From Chamaea fasciata (lineage: Eukaryota > Chordata > Aves > Passeriformes > Sylviidae): DNA of 64,000 nucleotides. The notes under the pieces were generated by a model. It did no database searches. It was not told where the DNA came from and worked only from the letters and a program-made list of their open reading frames with translations. Position 1 is the first letter of the stretch. Every line of letters starts with the position of its first letter. Of the stretch, positions 35,340 to 47,390 are shown one piece after another. The stretch is taken from positions 32,308,022 through 32,372,021 of the forward strand of contig JARCOQ010000006.1 of assembly GCA_029207755.1 (NCBI GenBank), written 5' to 3'. Position numbers and translations under genes: made by a program.

Positions 35340-37015
35340 GAGCATCAATTACTTTCTAGGCTTGTCAATGGAAGCTAGAGTAAATCTGTGGTTTTGTTTC
35401 ACTACAGTCATGCAGCTGTTCTTATGCTACCATAAGCAGCTCTGGATTACAAAATCATCCACTCTTCCGAGATTGCTCAGCAGAGGAAAATGTATTGAGT
35501 AATTACAGAGTATAAAAACCAAGGGTGAAAATGAAGGTAAATTCATAATCATTTTCCTTTTCACATACGTGCTCTTATACTAACTTTAATACTATTTTGC
35601 ATTTAGTAATACATAATACTTGAAATATATAACAGTGCCTACAATAGGTTTGTCAGTTGTTGTTCTTTAAATAACTTTGTTAAACTTTAACTACAGCTAA
35701 AGGTAGCGTATCAATTGCTAAATTTTTCTTGCTAAACTATGCTTAGGTAGCATTCCACTTGCTAAAAGTCCACTGCTTGACATGAAATTTTCCATATTGA
35801 GGATGGAACTTCAGGATGACTTTACTGCTACCAAATATGATCTAAGAAAGAAGGGCTTTTTCTAGGGTAAATTGTTGTGGAGATCTTATATCTGAGGTTC
35901 TTAAATGCCTTTATCCGCTAGAGCAAACTTGGAATTTGTCAGAAAAAACTGAATTGGGGTGTCTGGTCTTTTGACTACATAGATCATAATCTATAGGCCT
36001 TGAAGAAATTAATTTTCCACATTCCTGAATTAGCATGTGTCCCTACCATCCTTACTACTATTGCAGTCAAGTATTCCCCTGTTGTGGGCCTAGAAAAGAC
36101 CTCTGTTTGCCACTGTGTGGGTCTGTGGACTGAGTGAGACTTTGGAAATCATCTCCAGTGCTCCCCAAAACCTGCTGTTTTCTCTTTTTCATGGGTGTTT
36201 GTGTGTCTTATTGGAATGTTGAGGGAACAAGGACTTAACTGAAGGGAAGGAAACAGTAAATATGGAGGCAAGACTGAAACTGTTGGAAGTGAAAAACCTT
36301 AACATGAGAACAGTAGGGGTAGGACACTGGCATTAGGTGAGGAAGGAAATTAGATTCTGAAGGAGAAATTAAGGAGAATGAGTTCAAGGCAATGGTACAA
36401 GTAGGTAAAGACAAGAAATCTGTATGAGAGAATAGACCAGTGGAGGCCAGTAAGGAAACCAGGAAAATGAGAACATTGGTAGAGCAGACAAAATCAAACA
36501 GAATCAAATCTTGACTCTGAGAAAAGGGACAAGCTATGATGGGAAGGGGAGCATTGACGGAAGAACCACTGGGATTTGAACAGAAACTTAGAGAAAAGAA
36601 AATTGAAACTCACAAGCACAGAGACATCATTTCAGTAACATTTTCCCCCATTTCCAATAGTTATGTGCTAGGGTAAGTAAAACCAAGAAAATATTCTGAC
36701 TTTTAAATTTAGTAAAAGATATTTTCTTGTCTTTTCTATGTCCTATAGAGGGACAAAAGAGGTAGAACTCCATTTGGTTGCAGAAACCCATCTTAAAAGC
36801 CACCTTTAAAGTGTTTTTGGGTAGGAAGCCTTAGGCCTTTGCAGACAGCTGTAACCTGGAGTTGGAAGAAGCAAGAAGTTGGCCTTAGGAATGTTAATGC
36901 AAATGTTGGCATGAGTTCATTGTAATTTGAGAGGATTCAGGAAAATACTAAAAGGGCAAGTAGGTTTTATATAAAAGAGAATCTGTTCTGAGGCTACAAC
37001 ATACCTACATTTTAT

Positions 37016-37105
37016 TTGTGTGTGTATATACATATACAGCATGTAAGCATGTCTGCATACACATACATGTAATACAATATAGATGTGTGTGAATATGTGT
37101 TAAAA
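37016..37105 (+). repeat. Degenerate TG/TA-rich microsatellite
   Basis: Interrupted tgtgtgtgtatatacatata and acacatacatgtaa sequence over about 90 bp looks like a decayed (TG)n/(TA)n repeat. Confidence 0.6.
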
Positions 37106-40100
37106 TACTGTATCATTGATAACGTGAGCACCTTCAAATCCAGATATCCCTGTTCCTTCAGTCAAGTTACTCATACTTCAGCGGAGAAGCAAAATTAGAA
37201 ATAGTATTTTGCTGGCTTGGGTTGTGGATACGTGCATTACACAAACAGATGCTGTTAAATCATTATACCATGCTCTACCTGTATGGCTTTTGTGTGTCCT
37301 ACATATTTTGCAGACACAAATAACTATCTTAGAAATTATATAAGGAACTTTCCTGAGAATATACGCAACAATGTCACATCTAATTTGAATTATAGCTATT
37401 GGAAATCATGGTTCTGTTTTTCATTGCTGTTATACCAGTATCCCTGACAATCTGCAATTTGCCTGGTATGAACAGCACCTCTTGAAAATGTAGAGCTGTT
37501 TTGTGTGCTGAATGCTGTTGTTTTTTTGTATATCCTCCCTGTGCATGAGTGATATTTCACATTAATTCCACTGGATGGCACTGAAGGAGACAAGATTGCA
37601 TGGAAATACGAATTCTCTAGAATTCCAAAAATTGAGAGTGGCTTACTTTTTCATTCCATTATTGAAATAGACAAATGGGGAGTCATTTTCCATCCTGATG
37701 TAATAATTTGTCATCAAAATCAGCTCTTAAACACTCCTAGCTGCAGTTCCATGTTTTGACAGTGGTGAAATTACAGTGGAGGCAGAGTCAAGGCTTCTGA
37801 AGCTGAATACCTCTTGTTCCCCAGCAAAGGTAAATGCTGAGAGAAGCAGCTTTGGCCCATTCTGGATTATTACATTAAGGTTTACAAAGCATTTGAAAAA
37901 TTCTGACCCCTGTCCTCCATGGCAATGCTGTTGATACTGTCCACTTCTATCCTTATGAGCAAGTGCAAGTATTTTAGTTTTCCAGCTAATTTGAAAAAAC
38001 TACATAGGAAGGCATTCAGGATTAAAAGCTTCCACCTGTTGAGGAAATGTCGTATACTGTTTCAGAGAACCTCCTGAGTTGAAACTCCATCTGCAGTCCC
38101 TACACAAGGACTCCTGTTTTCTCCTGGATGAGGAGTTTGCAATACTGTCTGGAAGGCACACAATTACAGTCTGTCAATCAGACCTGTAGGAGTCATGGGA
38201 GTCATCTTTGACTTCACTTTTTTTTGACCTGTTTATCTTGATGTATATGAATTTTATTTCCTTTTCTTCTCTAAAGTATCTTCTTATCTTTGTTCACATC
38301 ACAGATATGCTTTTTTGGGCTTTTGTTATCTCTCATCCTGCTTATGACAGCTTTTTTTTTCCCAGGCCTGACCTGACCTGTCAAAAAGGTCCCTTGAAAC
38401 ACTATTCTTGCACTTATCTTCCTGTCCTATTTCTGTGGTTCCTTTTTGTACTTACCTCTTTAGTGTATCTCCGTAGATTTCTCTGTCTCTGCAAACTCTG
38501 TAGCCCTCTGAGAATGCAGTTTGACAATTTTTTTGGCAGCTGTGCTGGCCTAAGACAGTTTTTGCTCCCAGCCATCCGTGCCTGTCTTTTTGATATGCCT
38601 GCTGGTTTGCTGGCACAGTTGTTTTGTTCAGCTGCGTGATAAACCAGATTAGGAACCTGATTTGGCTGAAAAATAGCACGGGGGAGGGAGGAGAAGAGCA
38701 TTTTACAACCAGCTTATTTCTCCAGTCAAGGCTATGAGGCAGTTGGGTCTGCAGCAGGGACAACAGTGAGAGATGCTGGGTTGCAGAGCAGCCATGGCTT
38801 GTGCTGGTTCATGTAGGGCTGTTCCCAGCTGTTGGGCTGTGACCTGATTCTGATGGTGAGCCAAGCTAATAGCTGCCGGCTGCTGACAGGGTAGTGCTGC
38901 ACCCCCCTCCTCAGCCCCCAGCATGGGTTTGTTCCTGTCCATTCCCTTGTGCCAACACAGGTGCTTATCTCACCCAAGAGAACTGGCTATGGGAGCAAAC
39001 CCAGCACAGAAGAACTCCCTTCTTCTGAGGCCTTTCCTGGCTATTGTTTCAAGAGCCCATGCAGCCCACCCACTCAGAAGCATCTGGGTGCTCTGTCAGC
39101 TCAACTTTGGCCTCAGTTGCACCACAGCACTTCACAACTTTGTCTTTTCCTGTCATTGCCTGTCCTCTCTGTCTCCATATCTGCTCCATCTGCTTTACTT
39201 GTAGCTGTGTTAATGATGTCCTTTTGGTCACCCTCAACATATGGAATACACTCTCTGGAGCAATTGCTGCATCTTTCAAATCTCTCAAGATTTTCTCTTA
39301 CATACTGTAAACTGCCAGCAGATAATGCCCAGTTTAGTTGCTTGTAGGAATTTTGGATTTCATTACTACACTTAATGTGTCCATGTGTTAACTTGAAACA
39401 GGCATAGTCTATCAGTTTATTTGAGGAGCTAAAAGGGATTAAACAGAATCTTTTATGGTTTTTTAGAGCAAAAATTCCCAAAGCTATGCCCTGGAGGAGA
39501 TGTACTTCCCTTAGGTCATATATAAACATCAGAGGATTATTTTCTGTTGCCTTCACACCTTGGATCATCCTTCATGCTTGTGCAAATGGATGTAGCATTG
39601 CTACTAAGCAGTTTACAGTAACATCTTACAGAATTGTAAATTAGTGCCCCAGAGACATGATAGCAGAGAGTCAGCACTTACATGGGCAGCTGAGCATAGA
39701 GATTTAGGGATTTCTTTTCACCTAGCTGTTTTTACTGTTTGGGTTCTTTTTAGACACATGTAGAAGCATATCCTGTATAAGACACATGTAGAAACATATT
39801 TCATCCTAGTATCTTGGTGTGCTAAGCACTCTTTTTCCTATTCAGTTAAATAGAAACTGTATAGAAAATCAGCAGTGAGTAAAGCAGCGTATTGCCTTGG
39901 AAGCAATAAAATAAAATTATCTGTGCTTGCTATTTAAAAAAACAAGCTACACAAATGTGACAGGGGGCACCTCTACACCATGCAACAGAGCACAGGACTT
40001 AGCATATATGCATCGAGCTACTTGTGAAATAGGAGACAGCAGCTGTAGACTTGTGTGAGTGCTGTTGCACCCAAAGTACTTAACCCTGTGGTAGGTGGTG

Positions 40101-41093
40101 CTAATTAGGTTGGACATGGTGCTAATGAGGTTAGAGACAACACTGTGGTCATGTAAATACACAGTGCCTGTGAGTCCGGTTCAGACCTGGCTGGAGGATT
40201 CTGCACAAACTGCTGTGTGAGGCCATATGTGTGCATCCAGAGAGAGAAATTGTTTGCTCGTGGCCTCTTGTTCATTACACCTGTAGGGTTTAGCTTCAGT
40301 AACAGATGCATTTGCCACGTGCAGATGTTGTCACATGTGGCGTTGTTCCAGGGTTTACCTCCCTCTTGGTAAAAACACACAATTTTTGTGTGTTTTTCAG
40401 GCTCTGAGTTGTTGCTGTGGAATAATGGGCATCCAACATAGCTGCTTCTTAAAACCGTTCTGTTTCACATCTTAAATTAAGGCTGTGAGTACTGAGTGGA
40501 GCAGGAAAGAAGGGGATGGTAACTTTTTCAGTCACCAGAAGTTTGTAGAAATAGTGCATATCTGCTGCAAGGTCATGGAGGCAGACAGCAGTATGACATA
40601 GAGCCAGGCACATTCTCCTCCAGTACATTTATCAGGAGACCTGCCTTCCTCCTTCAGTGAGACAAAGCAATGTTTCAGATTGGAGATATGATCATGACTA
40701 CAACATAAATTCTGTGTCTATGTAATTGGATGGCAAATATATCCCCAAAACACTGACTGCAGAATTGCTGTCTTTTAAAATAGCTGTTTAATATATCTAT
40801 AAACATAGCATTCTTTCAAAATTTGAATGTTCAAGTTGATGTTTGTAGGAAGGTTAGTGCTTATTAGTAAGAACAAGGTAAGCTGAAGAGGCATTGTTCA
40901 AGAGGCAGTGTTCAGAATGACCTGTGAAATAAAGGGTATTACAAGATCTTTCTCCTTTTTTGTATTTTTTAATGGATCTCAAGTAGTCATTCTGGCAGCT
41001 TCTCTCTGTTGTTTCATTTCCATTTGACAGACAGATGAGACAGAGGTTTGATTAGAATGTCGAGAGCCATCAGTAATAACTAGGAAAGGCTAG

Positions 41094-42838
41094 TGAAAAT
41101 GTGGGCCCTGTCTGTAAGGAAATGGGACATGTGGTTATCCAGTATATGGAGAAAGCTGAGGTATGCAAAAACTTCTTTGCTTCAGTCTTCACTGGCAGGT
41201 GCTCCAGCCACAATGCCCAAGTTACAGAAGGCAAAGGCAGGGACTGGGAGAAGGAAGAAGATCAGGTTCTGCTCTGGGAAGAAGATCAGGTTTTGAGAAC
41301 CTGAATGTGCCCAAATTCATGGGACCAGATAAGATATATCCACAGGTCCTGAGGGAAGTGGCAGAGAAAGTGGCTAGGCCACTATCCATTGTATTTGAGA
41401 AGCCATGGCAATTTGGTCAAGTTCCCTCTGACTGGAAAAGGGAAAATTTAGTCCTCATTTTTTAAATGGGTAAAAGGAAGATGTAGGGCACTAGAGGCCA
41501 GTCAGTCTCACCTTGGTGACTCTCAAGATGAAAAAGCAGATCCACCTGGAAACTATTCTATTGCACATGGAAAATAAGGAAGTGACTGGTGACAGCCAGC
41601 ATGACTTCACTAAGGGCCAGTCATGCCTGACAAAGTTGTTGGCCTTCTGCAGTGGAGTAACAGCATTGGTGGATAAGGAAAGAGCAACTGACATCATCCA
41701 CCTGGTCTTGTGCAAAGCATTTGTCACTGTCCTGCACAATACCCCTGTTTGTAAACTGCAGGGATACAGATTTGATGGATGGACCGGTTGGCAGATAAGG
41801 ATATGGCTGGACAGTCACACTCAAAAGAGTTGCAGTCAATGCCCAATGACCAAATGCAGGAGTGTTCCTCAGAGGTTGCTATTGGGACAGGCACTGTTTA
41901 ACACCTTTGCAAGGTGACTTTGAGAGGGATGTTGAGGGCAACCTTAGCAAGTTTGCTGACAACACCAAACTCTGTGGTGCAGTTGACACACTGCAGGGAG
42001 GGGATGCACTGGGGGGACCTGGACAGGCTCGAGAAGGGGGACTGTGCACTCCTTGTGAAATTCAACAAAGCCAAGTGCAAGGTTGTGGGTGTGGGTGTGG
42101 GCAATCCCAGGCACCAATACAGGCTGGGCAGGGAATGGACTGAGAGCAGCCTTGAGGAGAAGGACTTGGAGGTGTGGGTGGATGAGAAGATTGACATGAG
42201 CTCACAAATGTGCACTTGCAGCCCAAAAAGCCAGACATGTCCTCGGCTGTAACAAAAGCAGCATGGCCAGCAGAGTGAGGGAGGGTATTCTGCCCCTCTA
42301 CCCTGCTCTCATGAGACACCCCACTTGGAATGCTGCATCCAGCTCTGGGGTCCCCTACATAAGGACATAGACCTGTTGGTGTGAGTCCAGAGGAGAGCAG
42401 GATGATCAGAGGGGCTGGAGCACCTCTCCTAAGAGGAAAGACCGAGGGAACTGGGTTTGTTCAGACTGGAGAAGGGAGGGCTCTGGGGAGACCTGATTGT
42501 CGCCATTACCACTTAGAGCAGGACTGCAAGAGAGCTGGAGAGAGAATTTTCACGAGGGCATGTTGTGAAAATTGGGACAAGGGGGAATGGCTTTGAATTG
42601 AAAGGGGTTAGGTTTAGATTGGATATTAGGAAAAAGTTCCTTACTGTGAGGGTAGTGAGGCACTGGAACAGGTCGCTTTGAGCAGTTGTAGATGCCCCAT
42701 CCCTGGAAATGTTCAAGATCAATTTGGATGAGGCTCTGAGAAATCTGGTCTAGTGAAAGGTGTCCCTGTACATGGCACATGGGCTGGAACTGGCTGATCT
42801 TCAAGGTCCCTTCCAACCCAAACAATGCTATAGTCTAT
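41094..42838 (+). mobile_element. Long degenerate CR1 LINE (about 1.75 kb) with broken ORF2
   Basis: Sense-strand frames carry pieces of CR1 ORF2 reverse transcriptase in order: [20 protein letters not shown], then a GQSCLTKLLAFCSGVTALVD region, then LSKFADNTKLCGAV (the catalytic motif altered to FADN from FADD), then KCKVVGVGVGN. The 3' end reads 'ggtcccttccaaccc' and 'caatgctatagtctat'. Frameshifts and stops break it up, so it is inactive. Confidence 0.9.
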
Positions 42839-43639
42839 AATAGTTGACCTGTGGCAAGTCAGCAAGCAACTGTGCTGCATAATATACTTGGACATAATGG
42901 ATTAAGATTTGACACCTGTGAAATTATGAAAATTATGAGAATTCATAGCTTTTTGATATTGGTGTGGTTGTCCCTGGCACTTTATAAATTGTGTAATGTC
43001 AGAGAGAAGGATCCAGTTCCCTGAAGATTTGAGCAATCATTGTAAACTTTATAATGTCATCAACCAATTTTTCCTTATTCAAGGTATGGCAGTGATAGTG
43101 ACCACTTCATAGGGGGAACATAGATTTAAGAAAAAAATATTTCTTAGAAAAAGGCACACACAGAGTAAGTAATCAAAAGTTGGGTATTTAATTTTTTTTA
43201 TTCTTTTTGATGTTATCTTCAATTAGGGTTTTTTCCACTGTGCCTGCCAGAAAAATATATGCATGCACAGCTAGATATCTCTGACTTTTAAAGTCATGGC
43301 ACTTGGCAAAGTGCTTTTAAGGAGAGAAACACAAAAGCCAACATTATCCATGAAAGCTACGTAAATATTTATAAGCAGTATATGTTTGATTTCTGTTCTT
43401 TAAAAATTTTATTTATTTATTTTAAAAATCCATATGCTGCTACCAGATGATAAGTATTTAAATCAAATTTGTGCCTGGGATACAAGGGCACTATTTTTTC
43501 CAGAAGGGACATTATAAATTTGATACTGTAGGCCCAGCCTCAGTTCCCCAGCTCAGACGGCATAGCAGGCACTTTGTTGGGATACATTTATAGACTTGTA
43601 TGAAAAAGCTTCCTGTCTGGTAGGCTGTAAACAAGCGAT

Positions 43640-43960
43640 CATTTTGCCTAATCTCTTTCAGGAGATTTCCTAGAGGCTGGACTGGAATATATCTCCTGGG
43701 AAAATACCTCATTTTGCCTGAAAGACTCCAAGCAATGGTGACTTACCACCTCCTCAGGTAAGTTGTTCCAATGTCTAGTTACCCCCACTGCTAAGAAATT
43801 GCCTAAGTTCAATCCTGAATTTGTCTGACTCCAGTTTCCATTCATTATATTTTGTCATGTTTCTGTCTGCAAGACTGAAAAGCTCACCCTGCAATCAAGT
43901 ACCTTTTCCATGTGTGTATATCTGGGTGCAGTGATCCAGTCACCACTCTTGTCTGACAGA
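43640..43960 (-). mobile_element. Ancient CR1/L3-like LINE fragment
   Basis: The minus-strand translation contains FLAVGVTRHWNNLPEEVV, the signature near the end of CR1-clade ORF2. The nucleotide sequence is far more diverged than in the other CR1 copies here, which suggests an old insertion. Confidence 0.65.
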
Positions 43961-44784
43961 TTTAACAGCTATCTTAAACCTTATACCTCAGGTGTTATTT
44001 TTCAACCTCTGGATCATTTTTTCTGTCCTCTGATTTATTTTTTTTTCTTGTGCTTATATATCCTTCTTGCTGCTTTTTCTGATGCTGTGTGTAGAGCAAG
44101 GTCACATCCTAATAGTCACTCCCTTTTTCCATAGAGAGGATAATCAGTTATTACGTTTTTTGACATTTGCTGATACATTGCACGTGTCAATAGATTGGTA
44201 GATAAGGTCCCTAGAATTGTGGAGGTCTGACACTTGCATTCTCAGTGTGTGTTCATACTACTAAAGGTATGCTCTGAATTAAAGGAGCAACGTCTGTCAG
44301 ATCTTCTGCATACAATGTCCCTTTTCACTACCTAGATGATCCATAAATCCTACTAATGCATAGAAATTGTAATTCCCCTTTGCTAAATAAAGAGGGGAAG
44401 AGTTAATTTCATTCTTCCCGAAGGAGAGGTCCTGCATTAGGAAAAGAACTATTCTATTGCTGTGCTCAGAGAGCAGAAGAAATAAGGGAGGAATAAGGGT
44501 GAAGAAGCACTGAGAGAACACAGTGGCAGGCTTCTGTGAAAGCTCTGAGTGGCTCTTTTTCTGGGCAGCAGGAGAGTGGAAATAGCACCCAGTTAGGAGT
44601 TTTACCCCAGAAAAGCTGAAATTTAATAGAGCTGGCTGGCTTATGTCTGGACACATACAAAACTGGTAAGAAAAACATTGTCGTTAATAGCCTGTGCCAG
44701 TTTGAAATGCACTTATTTATCTCATTTGGCACGTGTACAAAAACTGCTCTGAGTACAGGTGTATGACTTTTATTCCTGTGGCAG

Positions 44785-44885
44785 AGAATTATAAAATCAC
44801 AGGAATGTTGTTTGGGAAGGATATGTGCAAACCATCTAATCCAGCTCTGTGCTTGATGCAGGCTGTTGCCAACACTCATCTAGGA
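44785..44885 (-). mobile_element. Short ancient CR1 3' fragment
   Basis: The plus strand reads ataaaatcacaggaatg, then 'tttgggaagg', 'accatctaatccagctctgt'. This resembles the reverse complement of a CR1 3' end (aatcatagaat...tttgggttggaagg...catctagtccaac). It is about 100 bp. Confidence 0.45.
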
Positions 44886-47219
44886 ATGGACCTCCTTGGA
44901 AAATCTGAAAATTTTGTCCACAGAGAAGTTTGTCCATTTTTTCCAACTCCTTATCTACCACACCTTTTTCTTATTCTACTATCAGGCAGGCAAATCTTAC
45001 TCGGCTCTAACATGAACTCAATCAGGAAGAAAAAAACCTGTTCTATTACTTCTCCAGATTTCTTGAGTTTAATTAGGCATTGATCCTGTCTAACATTGGC
45101 TGTATGACTGTGAATGACTGTGGCTGGCACACGAATAGTACAAGTGTGGATACGAGCATTCAAGGGGAACTGCTTATGCAGCACAGCTTTGTAGTGTAAC
45201 CACAATGCTTGCAGTTTGCCAGTGCAAAAAAAAAAAAAGTGAGATCATTCTGCTTCTCCCCCTCCTCCTTGGCCATGCATTTCCATTTTTTCTGGTGGCC
45301 ATGGCAAGCTGAACTGGAAGAAAACAAACCTCACCATAAAAAGTAAGTAATTACTGACTAGTTTATTGAATAGCAGTGCCAGTTGGGACAGACTTGTATG
45401 GAACTGCTCTTTTGAGTGGCAGCTAGCCATTTAGTTGGCTTTGCTGCAAGGAGAAATTTCATCTCTGAAGTGCAGTCCCATAGCAGTTTATCCATATCTA
45501 AGTCAGAGCTATCATGGTCTGTCCTGGTCTTTTTGCAGCTGAGCAGGAGGCTGGTCCAGGGAGCTTTGCAGCCAGGAACTAAGCTTGAACTAAACCCCAA
45601 AAAATCCTTCTTGTTCTCCACCGATTTCAGGGAGTTGATGTATCTGAAAATTAATCACTTTTTTATACAGCGAGTTTTAAACTTGTTACCTGACCTGATG
45701 CTGGTGTGCTGGTACCTGTGGTGAGAAGGGGAAGGGAGAAAGGCTGGATTGGGAACCTGTGTCCTCAGACATGGACAATATCCATGATTTCATTTTTTTC
45801 GCTTCCTGAAGCATGTGATTGATGTGACTTTTTGTGTTCACAGTAGGTCTTAAGATTATTGTAAGATGATGAAAGAAACCTGTCTTGTATGGAAACATGC
45901 AGGGTCAATATTCTGTGGATCATTCTGGACTCAGTGATCATTGAATGACAGCTTGTGTTTGCAGAGACTGGCTCAGTGACCCAGATGGTCTCTTCCAGTC
46001 TTACACTTTCAGCTGTACCCTTGCTAAGAGTACCCTAGTGTTAAAACTGTTGAGAAGTAATTTTTCTTAATTTGACATTAGTTAGCCACTTACTAATTTG
46101 TTGCATTTGGTACTATTCCCTCCTTCACTGCTGTATTATTTTAACAGCAGAGTGAGAAAGAAAGAGAGTGTTTTTGCTCTTAGTTGTGCTAAAGATTTTC
46201 CCCAAGTGCAGCCATTAGAGACCAGCTGCAGACAAAACAGCACAGGCAGTTGATTTTTCAACAATGTTAGATTTTCAGCTCCTGTCTGCAGTAATTAATT
46301 AGCTTCATTGCTGAGCCAACTCCCTGCGGGACTGCATGATCATTAGTGCCAAAGTCAGGAAGGGATCATGAACTCCCAAACCCCTGAGAAACTACTGCAG
46401 CAAATCTTGTCATCTGTAGAGCATTTCAAGAACATTTCAAGTGACACTGGTAGAAAAGATTCACTTTCTCACATGTATGAGGGCCTCGCTCAGATTCAGT
46501 TAGACTAATGGCTGGGACCAGGCAAATCTACTTCCTGGGCAGGATTTTGTCAAAGGCTTTCTAAAACCCAAAGGGTTGCTCTCAGCTAATTCATCTTAAT
46601 TTTGCAGATATGTAGAGAAAATTATAGAAGACTTGAGAGACGTCAGGGTACAAATCAATGGTGATGTACAGTACTGGGGCTGCTGTGCCAAAAGCTAGCC
46701 CAGAACCAAATATCTGTCAGCTAAAAATGAAACTTGGATCCAGCAGAGACACAAATGAATCCAAACATGCCAAAATGAAAGTGCTGGCATAAAATTCCAC
46801 AGCTTCCTTCAGGTGCAGAAAACCAGCAGACACTGAGATTATTTACAAGTCACTTTTATGAAATACTTTTTGTAGGCTTGGGATGCAATGTAATATAGTT
46901 AAATCTCTTCTCTCATCCCCTATGCTTGTTTCAGAAGAGAACAAGAAATTTAATCCAAACAAAGGATTAAGACATTTCAATAACTGGACTACTGCCATTA
47001 TTGAAACAATGGGCCAGCTCTTTAAATGCTTGTTATTGATTAAATTGAAGTCAATGACCACATCAGAGGGAGCAGAACTGGAATGCAGAAAAGAGGAAAT
47101 GAAAAGTTTAGAAGAGGTACACAATTATTTTACCTATGATGCACTTCTAGCAATGCATCGCATAAACAAAGTAGCTCTGAGAAAGGATCTCTCCTCACTG
47201 GAGAATAAAGTTAGGGCGA

Positions 47220-47390
47220 ACTTTTGAGAGATGGACAGAGGAAAGAGAAATGAGATTTAATATAGATAAATGTAAGGTAATACACCTGGGAAGAAATAAT
47301 AATCATCCTATGTACAAAATCAGGAGCTGCTTTTTAGAAAACAGTGATAGAGAGGAAGGTCTGGGAGCAGTGGTTTATAATTAATTACTG
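47220..47390 (+). mobile_element. Ancient CR1/L3-clade reverse transcriptase fragment
   Basis: The plus-strand reading gives EMRFNIDKCKVIHLGRNN, then a few residues on EEGLGAVV. This matches the F-N-x-D-K-C-K-V-x-H-x-G pattern at the end of CR1-clade reverse transcriptases. It lies just after an unexplained 114-residue open frame. Confidence 0.6.

Larger units (their letters stand above)
33450..41093. other. Geneless region, right flank part 1
   Basis: No exon or transposon could be supported apart from small simple repeats listed separately. In mammals the next gene in this direction is WWC2, with CLDN22/CLDN24 near its end. No claudin or WW-domain sequence is visible. Confidence 0.55.

Noticed and set aside
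38208..38639. 143-residue hydrophobic plus-strand frame
   Set aside because: It arises from T-rich sequence and has no recognisable membrane protein family pattern. No claudin motif (W-GLW-C-C) is present.
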